A stretch of DNA of 64,000 bases from Vitis vinifera. Taxonomy: Eukaryota > Streptophyta > Magnoliopsida > Vitales > Vitaceae. The first letter of the stretch is position 1, and the number at the start of each line of letters is the position of its first letter. The stretch spans positions 3,017,001 to 3,081,000 of the forward strand of contig NC_081807.1 in the NCBI RefSeq assembly GCF_030704535.1. The letters run 5' to 3'. Below, piece after piece: positions 36,816 through 48,800 of the stretch. The translations under genes and the position numbers were made by a program. The notes beneath the pieces are model-generated. The model was not told the DNA's origin and made no database searches. It worked only from the letters and a program-made list of their open reading frames with translations.

Positions 36816-39800
36816 TCATGCCTTTTCTGGTGTGGAAACATAGCTCAGGTATTCTCTGGCTGCTACTGCCCTGCATGAAAAAGAAACCGGGAACCTTAAG
36901 CAAATATAAAATATGTCCAAGAATAAATTAAAGAAAACCCCCAAGGGTTTGCTTGAGCAATAACCTCACTCTGCCCTTTTTCTGGTGGTAGAAACTGTTT
37001 TGACAATACATTCATCTCTTTCAAAATTGAATCAAGCCTTGTAAACGTTAATTTTAAATGATATTTCAAAAAAGTTTCTGTAGGAGAGCTGAGGGCAGAT
37101 GGGACGTGATGTCAAAGCCTATTGCATAAATCTGCAGGGAGGTCCCTGAAATGGATTCTGTATGAATCATTACCGCATTGTGGAAAGTTAATATCCAAAC
37201 CTGAAAGCAAGGCTGATGCATTCCCTGTCCAAGAGGCCAACTGGATGCCCTTTGTGATCTTCAACATGATCTGAGATAACTGGAAGTTGATTCACACCAA
37301 GTGTGTTCATGATCATTTGAGCAGAAAAGAGATTCATGCCTGGTGTTACTGTCCATGGCACTCGGCATTTTTCACCATCCAAAGAACACATTTCAGATAC
37401 TAAAACCTCCTGTAATGGAACAACAAATTAGTCAAGATTACGTTCGCCAAGCAAGGTGCAAAAACTGACTTGGATCTATCAAATGATTTCCAAGCACCTG
37501 GAGTGCCTAAAATCAGCAAGTCTTTAATATAAGTGGAAATTTGTGTATATAGTTTTCAATTATTCCCTAATTAAGCTTTCTTTGAGCAGTCCTTTCCCTG
37601 CCACAATCAGATAAAAACAATTCACAAAACCACTTTCAACCTATTTCTTGTATCCATTTGAAATTTGCAACTTCCCATGGCAAACAAACTGCTCTCCTCT
37701 TCGTTTCTTACTCCCTGACTTGCCCTGAGTTTCTTCTTACTGGACTTATTTTCATTGTTTCTTTCCTTTTCTCCCCATTTACAATTAAACCTGAATTTGA
37801 AATTTGCTCATGCACTCAATTTCAACCAAGTTCAGTATAACTGAATGTTTGAAAATTAATTCTAAGGTCAAAAGCTCATTAAAAGTAGGATGGAATACCT
37901 TGGATCTCCTGATTCTAGCTTTTTCTCTTTCGCTGAACTCCTGAATGTCTTCAAGTGTCAGTAAACCGATCAAGAGATGGTCATCATCAACGATTACTGC
38001 ACACGTCTGCTTTTCCTCGAGCAGTAGACTCACTGCCTCTATAAGTAATGTACTCATCAGGACAGTCACATATCTTGTTCTCATGGCTTGTGAAACAAAA
38101 ATCCTCTTTTCTAGCTCTTTTGTCTCACTATTGGAATCATCAACACAGAGTGAACTTTCAACTTCACAAAGGTTACTTGCATGTGATGCCTTTGCAGCAA
38201 CTGAATAACTAGAAGAGAGCACACTGGGGTCATGGGAAGATAAATCTGTTTTCTGAGCATTTCCCTCTTTAAGTTTCCCAGGATCCCCAACATCCTTTCT
38301 TTTAGCCTGCCTAGATGTAGTCCATGAAGACAACCCTACAGCTCCCAGCAGTGGTAGAACTATCCTATAGTCCTGGGTCAGTTCAAAGAGAAGCAAAACT
38401 GCTGTGAGAGGCACTTGACACACTCCTGCAAGAGTAGCAGCCATGCCAACCTGCAAGTTGAAGCTCCTCAATAATAAGCCACATCATGGTCTTGCATATT
38501 GAAACAAGATCACAAATATTAGCATTGAATGAAGAGAAAAACAAATTGATATTAAAACCATGTTGCAAGGTTTTCAATCCCAAATGCTACAATTCCGTTT
38601 TTTCTTTTTTCCGTTTTTTGTTTAATGCCTTTCTGTCATATAAACTCAACTCAATGAACTTGAAAAAACCACTTTTCAACAACTTGGGATCATTTGACCA
38701 TTCTGCTATATCTCAGGCGACAATTTTGTAAAATCAGATCCAAGGTGCATTACTCCCCATGTTTTCCTTATCCTATGGACTAAATCAGCACATCAGTACA
38801 TGCTGAAAGTAAGGCTGCTTAGCAATGAATAGTGTTTTCTCAAAACCACACAAGCAAAGGAATATCAGTTTTCCTGCAAAAAGGTGCAACAAATGGCAAG
38901 AACATAATGAAAATTTTTATATATCAGTCAAAGGTTTATGGCATTCTCGATTAATAGAGACAAGCCAAAGAAAGTTCGTGCCCACCTACAACTAGTAACC
39001 ATTTGTATGGAATTATAAGAGTATATTCGACAACAACGCAAATCTAGAAGTTAGTTTATGAGTAGAGCAAATCATTTTAAGTATTTAGCAAACAATGGAA
39101 GATAGTTTTTTATAAAGGGTTTCATTTGGATATGTTTCCATTCCATAATTTTGATCAGGGAAAGCACAATTGAGATGGTTAAAAAGAATCTTGAAGTTGA
39201 ATATTGATGCAGAGGTTTCCCATCATTTTTTGAAAAAAAATTAATAATGAGTCACTTCCAGAAACAAAGAGGACCTCTGAAACTGATGATGATGGCAGAT
39301 CTCATACTTCTGTAGAACAGGTGATTTCCTTCCAACGATGAATATAACATTTGTTTTCACAAATATGAAAATAGAAATGCATCCAAACACCCTTCAAATT
39401 TTCTGGTGGTGTGGCAGATATGAAATTCTTAAAATAAAATATTATCTTGCTGATATAATAGTATCATAGAACAATACCAGGCCATATGCTTGTGGTGACG
39501 CCACTTCCAAAATGGAGAGATGAAACATTGGATTGGACTGGGAAATGGCAAAAGTAATAAATTTTCCATAAGCCATTCCTGTTGCTGCACCAATAAAGAG
39601 AGATGGAGCATAGTAGCCTCCTACTAATCCAGAGGCCCGGCACAAGGAAGTTGCTACTATCTTGACAGCTACTAGCTGAAGCAATAGATCAGCAGAGAGG
39701 CCTTTCACAAATGGCCGAGATTCCAACAATATGTCAACATTCTCAAAACCCCAGTAAAGAATTTCAGGATAAGCCAAGGCTATAAGCCCAACAGATAGGC

Positions 39801-42800
39801 CACCCAATACAGGAAATGCAGCCCTTGGAATGCCAACAGCCTTATGGACATTGTCAATAGTTACCAACATGTAAGATGTGCACTTAGATAAGGCCAACGA
39901 AACCAACCCACATAGGATACCCAGCAAAAGATACAGTGGAAGTTCTGAAATTGAATTGAATAGCTTAACACCCAAAGACCATACAATTAAAATAAAAGCT
40001 TAGAATATCCACATTTAAAAATACTTGAGTTGTGTTTGAAACAAATTATGAACGAATCTTTCAGTCTACTTATCGCAGAATCCATTCTCTTACTAAATAA
40101 AGGAATACTTAATCAAAGTTACATTTGGTAGAGCGCACCTGCCCTGACTAGTGTAAATGTTCGAGTAGGGAATTGACCAACCACCTGTGCCTCCAGTCAC
40201 CTTCTGTTATGGAGTTATGATAGGGATTGTTTTGGTGTGGGAATAATTCCCTTTGTGAGGCTTTTCCATCTTTGTTTGCCTTAGCAGTCTCTAAAGATGC
40301 GTGGGTAGCAGATTGCTAGGATTCTGTGGGGGATGTGGGGGGTTGGATTCCCCGTTTCTCTAGATCTTTTAATGATTGGGAGGTGGAGGCGGTGGAGAGG
40401 CTCCTTTCAACCCTTCAAGGAAAGAGGGTAGCTGTTGGTTTGGAGGACAGAGTGATGTGGAAAGTATTGAAGAATGGGATTTTTTCTGTAAAACCCCTTA
40501 CAATTCTCTTGATCCTAGCTGTGCAGTCCCGTTTCCGTGGAGCATCATTTGGAGCCCTTGTGTTCCTACAAAGGTGGGTTTTTTTGCTTGGGAAGCTTCT
40601 AAGGGGAAGGTTCTAACCCAAGATCAACTTAAGAGGAGGGGCTGGATTTTAGCAAACAGGTGCTTCTTGTGTTGTGCTGAAGAGGAGATGATAAATGACA
40701 TCCTTATTCATTGCCCCAAGGCGAGGGTTTTGTGGGATCTTTTGTTTTCTTTGTTTGGTGTTAATTGGGTCCTCCCGCTTACAGTTAGAGACACTCTCTT
40801 AGGTTGGTTCGCTTTCTTTGTGGACAGGAAGCGTGGAAAGACTTAGCGGGCAGCTCCTCTCTGTTTATTTTGGACGGTTTGGAAGGAAAGAAACAGGATA
40901 GTTTTGGATAATGAGGTTTTGTCAATTCAAAGAATGAAAAATTCTTTTGTTTGTAGTCTCTTCTCTTGGGCTAAGTCTTGTTTAGATGTAGGACCCCTTT
41001 CTTTAATTAACTTTGTTGATTGGTTGGGTTCTTGTTGAGGGCTGGTAAGTGCTTGCCTTTGTCTTTTGTCTTTTGGTGACTCATGTATACTCCCTATATG
41101 CTTCGGGTTGCCTTTTAAGCAACCTTTTTCTAATATATCTTCTGTGGGTTTATCCATCAAAAAAAAAATCTTCTTCCTAGGTGTTGACAATTTTGTTTCA
41201 TTTCTTACTGTGACAGGTGCATCATACTTCCAATGGTCTTATCTGTTCTCAATCAACTTCAACGGTTTCCGAGTTGATCAAGCTTGAGGTATACATGCAT
41301 TTAGAGATAGTAAGGTTTAAGAAATGGCTATCAAAGACAAACTTGGGTTTGCTTTGGTCAAATACTTTAAAAAAGAAGTCGAAAATTGGATCCAAAGGTT
41401 AAACACTCAAATACCTGATAGGGAGTGTTCAAACGTCCTTCAAGACATTCAAATGCACCCTAAAAATGTTCAAATGTCCACTTCAATGTTCAAAATCCTT
41501 GCAAGATGTTTGAACATTGGTCATTTTTTTATTAAAATTTTTATTTCATCTTTGTATTTTTTTAGGGCATTTTCATAAAATTGAAGGTATAATGGTTTTC
41601 CAAATATAAGTCCTAGGTTTTTGGGTATAAATTAATAAGTTTGTCTTATTGAAATATATTCATGAGAGATCAACCATCCCTATAGCCATAGTATTTCATC
41701 TTTCAATCTTTTAAGACAATTCTTGAAAGAAATCTAGCGAACTAAAGGTTGAAGATTTGATTCATTGAAACCTCAATACAGTTTTTTGAGGTGATCCACT
41801 AAAGAACATAGTGAAGTGTTATGTAAGAACATTTTTTTTTTATAAGTAAAGAGAATTTCATATATAAAGAGACGCCAAAAAAGCGACTCAAGGTATACAA
41901 ACCTACACACCCACCACCAAAAGGAAAAAGAAAAAGAAAAAGGAGAAAAAACATCCAGTTGGCCCAAAAAGTGTTATGTAAGAACATGGAAAAAGAGTAT
42001 AGGTGCTGACAGCATAAGACCTTAGGGAGTAGAAGCATCCCATTAGGTAAATCTGTGTATCCTCTTCTCATATTTAGTGGATTGTTTTGTGATTGATAGA
42101 CCTTTTGTGGCTTTTTATACCTAGGGGTTTCTAGGTGATTTTTCCACGTTACATGATGTGTCAATTGTGTGACTGATTTTTATTTTGCTTATGATTGATC
42201 TATTTTTACTCATAATTGGTATATTTGTCAAAAACAAATAAAAATCAGGATATACATTATAATTTTTGGGGCTACCTCACTTGGACTACTATTCAACACC
42301 CTCCCCCCCACACAACACAAAGAGAATTTCACAGATCAAGATAAGTTCTTTCACTAGGTTTTCAGGATGAGCCTAATGAGGAGATGCTCGAGGAGAGGAG
42401 CTATCCTATATAAATTATTGGGTAATCTGGCTTAAGAGAAATGCTGGAGTCTTTAAGGTAGGAGTAGATCTGTGGATAACCCATGAGAGGCTTTGTGTTA
42501 TCTCACAACTCTTTTGATGTTTTTGTCCAAGGAGTTCTCAGGTGTTCCATTTAGTATCATCTTACTTGAATGAATATTGATTTGTCTCCCTCAGAGAGCA
42601 GGTTCAATATCAGGCCAACCAGATTCTCCTGCTAGAAGAACATTTGAAATTTAACTTTGATGGATGCCTCTTGGTTAGATTGGTGTTGATTGCCCACTCA
42701 AAACCATGAACAATTGTTAGGGCTTTCTGAAAGCTAGTGGGCACCGGTTGGCCACTGAGGCAATAATTCTAGTGCTACTGGAAAGAGTGATAGAGGCTAA

Positions 42801-45800
42801 AGTCTGGAGTTTGGGCATCCCAAACCAAATGATTGAGGAGGGCTCAGCAAAAATAGCTTCTCAGGTGGCTCAAGATAGGAGTGGGTCATGGAGGTACAAA
42901 TATTAGTGGCAGAGGATAGCATACATCACCAGCGAGGGCTTTCTGTTCCTTAGAAGTCTAAATCAGCAAACTAGGAAACCAATGGGCTTCCCAAGAGAGG
43001 AGCCTCGGCCCTTCTTTGTTTTGTTGGGGATTATCTTCCTCCTTAAGACCTTTGGGTCATCATGTATAGGGTGTTTGCTATCTCTTCTTTGTTGATCATT
43101 TTTGTTTCATTTTTCTTTCTGCTTGAACTGCTTCTATTTCAAAGGATCTCTCATCTCCCCTTCTAAATTCTTTAGCTTGATAGGCATCTCTCTTTGTAAA
43201 CTCTTGTATCCTACATATCATATTTTTCTTGTTTATTACAAGAAAAATCGTGTTTAATATTCAAATCAAATCCCATTCAGTATGTCTCAATACTTCAAGT
43301 CCTTCAAAAACAATAGATTAGTGGTGACAGCCACATATGGTAGCAAATGTGGTGACAGCAATGGTGGAGGCTTTGATGATGGTAAGGTAAAGCATGGGGT
43401 TGAGGGCTATAGTGCAGGTAATTGTGGTACTGATGGTAGTAACAGGTTTGGTGGAGGTGGAATCAACTACAGGACTTCCAAGAGGAATTCAAAGTATTAA
43501 GAGAGCAATTGAGGTAGAACACACCAAAATGTCAGGGGGTCTATACACAGTTTAGTGGGTGAGCTGCGTGAGCATATGTAAAGAAAATATTTAAAAACTA
43601 AATGGAGATTAATAATTTACCACCAGGTGAACGGAAATCATATTCTGGGACCTTGAAGGCTGGTTCAGAACCAAGACCAACTTCTGACACTACAGATGCT
43701 ATTACAGCACTGAGTATAACCATAGAAGTAGTATTTTGGAGTGATAGGGATGAATCTGCTGTTGAGGGCCATAAGACTGATTCAACAGCAAAAAAACAAC
43801 CAGCAAAAGCGGCATTGAACCCTGTGAAAGCACAAGATCAACTTAAATGCTAAGATAGCAATTGATATGGGTAACAAGAGAATACTTCCATTCCTTAGTT
43901 CAGTCTTTGTAGCATGCTTTAAAATATTGGAAATGTAAGAACAAAGAACGTCATAAAATTAACAGAATATAAAATCCAATTTTTTCTTTTTTTACTAGAT
44001 GATAAAAATGAATGCTTCATGTATAACAAGTTGCAAATGCCATGGACATAGTTCTTTTCCTAAATATTGATTCTTTCCTCTAAATGCTGTATCGGATACT
44101 TAAATACAGTTATGTTTCTACTTTGTGTTTTGACAGCCATGTGACTTGGGAGTAAGTTGCTTTACTCCATTGTTAGTTATTATTTAGAAACAATAAGAAT
44201 GGGTTGCTTCATAATGCCCTATTTTGTTAGGGTTTGAGGGAGAGAACGCTTTACTATTCAACAAATTTAAGAGTGTTAGCAGTCCAGTGCACTTTATTTT
44301 CTGAGGTAAGAAAGCAAGAGAGACTTTGCTGAGATTGCCAGATACATTTAGATTCTGTATACCTGACAGCTGCATAGCTAGTGTGGAACACTGAACGTCT
44401 ATGTAAGAGACAGACTCAAACAAATTTGGAGGATGGTCAAAAACTTATCAAGCTGAGTGTCAGATTGAGCTTGGAGTGCTAAAGAAACAAGTGTGGAACT
44501 TCAGCTTGTTGTGTTGAAAAACAAGCCTTAACAAACCTATATAGAGGCCAACCAAAAGCTGTTTATGAACAACTCAGTTTGTTCATAACCTTAATTATGA
44601 GAATGAACATAATGCAAGCTACCTTGGACAGGTAATGTGATATAATGAAAAGGCACATTAGTTTCTCTGTGAACTACTGGCACATCCTAAGTGATGTGGA
44701 GGATAGAGAATGTTGACAGAAATTTAATTGTTCAAGTCTTTTGAGTTATATTAGAGAAGTGTTATATAATACTGCTGTAACTCTTTTAAACTAGGACATC
44801 TTATTGGTTTTAAGAATAGAATAGGAATACTCAATTGTTGCTATAATAGGTAGAAAGAATTCTGAGTTAACGAATTATACACATAGACCTCTTCAATCTA
44901 AAACGAGATCAGATTAGGCAGAAAAAGAAGAGATAACCTTAGATCTCACAAAGGCTTTCTAAAAATTTCACTTAGAAAAGAAATCACTGAAGTCTCATCA
45001 TCAAATGGGGAGTTTCAATGAGTTTCAGCATGCCTTAATAAGTTCCAATTACTTCAATTTAATTCATAAAACTTCCAAACATCCGATACACAAACAAATT
45101 TTTTACAACAGGTAAAATATTAGAAATATAAAACTGAAAATTATAGATGAAAAAAAGGAAAATGAAGATACAAAGAACAGAAGCAAGCAGTATGGCACAC
45201 ATCCCCATGTCAAATGATAATATAAATAGCGACACATTTGCATAACATGTTAGTGAACATCTCAATTTAGAAGCCAAACTGGAGTTTGTGTTAAAAGAAG
45301 GTTGGCTTCATGCTGAGGTTAAAAGAGACTTATAATTTGTGCATGCACATGAATAGAAAAAATATAGCAACAGAGAAATGCCAACCAGAAGAGATTCCAG
45401 CAGCTGATCCTGCAGCAACAAGAGACACCTTTCTTTTGGAGCTTTTATCAAACAAAGAACTAACACCCTTGGCGATGGATGCACCTATCTCAACGCTAGG
45501 ACCTTCAGGCCCCAATGAATTTCCAGTACCAAGGGTGACACAAGCAGCCACCGCCTTCAAGAATGGTTGAAGTGCAGCCTTTATATTAGAAATCAAGTTT
45601 CCGTCTCCAGGGCTCTGCAAAGCATCTCGAAGAACATTTAACCCACTTACAAGCAAACCCCCACATAATGGTACTAGAATTACTCGTTCCCAGATAGCTT
45701 CAATGGGCTCCTCTCTCAACCATGAGGCACCTCTGTAGGGAATCCCATCCCAGGAAAAATCACGAATTACATGCACCTAAAAAAAATGAGTTAAATTAGT

Positions 45801-48800
45801 TCTCAAAATCCATCTATAGGTAATAGAATTCATAACTGTAGTTCATCATTTAAGAAAGAACAATTCAACTAGGTCCACTAACTAAAATTGTTAGAGCATG
45901 ATATACATCGTAAACCCAAATCCTAGCAGCTTAAGCTTTTAGGCAAGCTGATGTTCAACATCGTATCAAAGCTCTGATTAACTAGAGGCCTCTCAATTCC
46001 TCCCTCTATCTGATTATTTGTGATTACACATTTTTAATTTATCTATAATAATGTTGTTTGTGACTCTCACATGTAGCACGTCATTCAGGTGTTAGAGCAT
46101 GATATGCATCATGGGTCTAAAATCCTAAAAGCTTAAGATTCAACATCTGCCCTCTTTTTTGAAACTAATCAAGAGTCAAGACCTTCCACCAACAAGTTTC
46201 CAATGCTAAAGAAAAAACCTTACTTTCAATGGAACCTATGAATCCCAAATAATCCTCATTGGAAAAGAGCCCAAACTCCCCAACTTGAGCACAATATAGA
46301 CAGACTTCACAAAGAAGGAATCATTCCTTGAGCCCATCCACACTACTTGATCCTCCTCCTTACAAATTCACCACCTTGCTTTGCAATGTAGAAAATAGAT
46401 ACCCTGCATCATCCATCTCTCAATCATTTAGATTCCTAGAAAAACACTAGTTCCAATGGCTCTGCTTGCTACTCTAGTCCCACAACTCTTGTACTCAAAG
46501 CCTTTTTTGATGAAGGTAAATTAAAAAAAGTTGGAAAAGAAGCACAGAAGTGCCCATCCCCACACCACCTATCCTTCCAAAACTTCACCCTGCTCTCATT
46601 CTCTACAAAGAAAGAAATTCTACTACTAATGGAATCCTAATCCTTCCTGATAACTTTCTACAACCCAACACCATACCCATCCCTAATGTGACAAGACAAA
46701 CATCCTCATTTTTCCTTCCCCATGTTTTCCACTTATAACTTGTCTCCAAAAAGCTCCTCTTTCCAACGTAAACTGCACTTGCTTAAGAGAGCCTTACTAA
46801 GCCAAGAAAGACTTTTAAATCGCCAACTCTACATATAACTTGTGATGTAATTGGTTTCCATTTCTAAGGAAGATTAGTTATTTCATCTTTCCATTAACAT
46901 CAGTTAAGGAACAGGATTTAATAAGGAAGATTAACATTTTTTTTTATAGGTAAGTAGAGCTTGTATTAGAAGCGCCTAGAAACAACGAAAATAGTACACA
47001 CGAAGTATACAATCAAAACGCCAAAAAACTAGGCAAAAAAGACAAAAAACCTTTCCCCTAGCTAGACATATAGCCATTCTATAAAGTCAATCATAGACAA
47101 AGTATGATCTTCTATAAACACCCTAGCCCAATTTACAAAAGTATACAAACAGAAATGTTTTCAAGCTTGGTTCGACCGTTCGATATCATTGAATGCTCTT
47201 TCATTTCTTTCCTTTCATAAGGTCCACATTAAGCATAAAGAGGCAGCCCTCCAAGCCTTCTTCCTCCTCTTACCCACAAAGGCACCATGCCAACCAAGCA
47301 AATTCCTTTTAATTGAAGAATGCAAAATCCACTACACACCAAAAAGGGAGAAAATTAAACTCCAAAACATTGTAGCCTTTTCACAAAACAAAATTAAATG
47401 ATCACTAATTTCCTCTTTCTCTTTACACAAGTAGCACCTATTCAGCATATTCCATCCCTTTTTTTTGAGCTGGTAGATGGTCAAATTTCTGTTCCAAGAT
47501 GCTTCCCAAGCAAAAAAGCTCACCCTCATAGGAGCCCAGGACCTCCAAATAAGACCCCAAGGAAAAGGGTCACTATAGGCCCTAGTGAAGAAGTGGTAGA
47601 GGGATCTAACAGAGAAAATCTCATCCCTACTTTTCTTTCCAACTCAAAACATCCTCCACTTCTCTTCTCACTACCAAATGATGCAATTTTCGGAACAAGC
47701 CCTCCACCTCTTCCAATTCCCAATCATTAAAATGCCTTGAGAAGTGAGGATTCCAACAACCCGACTTCCCACTCCCCTCCCAAGCATTTGACACCTACTC
47801 ATCTTTGTTAACCGCCAACCTATATAGGTTAAGGAAAGCTTCTTTCAACGTTTGGTCTTTACATCATAAGTCCTTCCAAAACTTGATCTTTCTCCCATTC
47901 CCAACAATAAAGCGAGATCTGCAACGAATACCCTCCCATTCTTTTCTAATGGCTTTCCACACCCCCACACTGTAGCCTCCCCTTGCTACTCTCGAACACC
48001 ACCCTTCTTCCTCTAACCCAAATTTATTGATCATGACTTGTTTCCAAAAGGACTCCCTTTCTGCCGCAAATCTCCAACTCCACTTCCCAAGTAAGGCTTT
48101 GTTTAGAGCCACAAGTCCACGAATTCCTAAGCCTCTCTCCTTCATATCAATACAAACCAAACTCCAATTCACCAAGTGAGGTTTTTTCTCTAAGACACCA
48201 CCACCCCACAAAAAGTTCCTTTGAATCTTTTCAAGTCTTGCATATACCTTCTGTGAAATAACAAAGAGAGATAGGAAGTAAATTGGAAGACTTAATAATG
48301 TACTTTTTATCAAGGTGTCTACCCCCCCCCCCCCCCCCCCCTTTAGAGAGTTATTGTCTTTTCCACAAAGACAGTCTTTTCCTGAATCTCTCCTTCATTG
48401 CATCCCACACCCTAGAAGATTTGAAGGAGGCACCCAAAGGAAGTCCCAGATAAAAAGTAGGGAGCTTCCCAACTCTATACCCTATCATTGAAACAACATC
48501 CTCCAAAGACTCAATCCTTCCTAAGGGGATAGCTTTACTTTTATCTCTATTCACTTTTAAACCGAAGATCACCTCAAACCACAAAAACACCCAACTCAAG
48601 TATCTCAGATTTTCGCTATTAACATTGCAAAAAATTAGAGTGTCATCAGCAAATAGGAGATGGAGCAAGTCCGTCCCTTCCCCACTGCTTCTTCCCATCT
48701 TAAACCCCTCAACGAGACCCCCACAACTAGCTCTAGACAGCAGCTGATTGAAAGCCTCCATGACCAAAATGAAAAGATAAGGAGATAGCGGGTTGCCTTG

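Noticed and set aside
43282..43500. 72-codon Gly/Asn-rich plus-strand frame
   Set aside because: Short, inside a CLC-e intron next to retroelement debris, no splice context or family match.
43602..43853. 83-codon plus-strand open frame in CLC-e intron/exon 3 area
   Set aside because: It is the antisense shadow of CLC-e exon 3 (43624-43821, minus).
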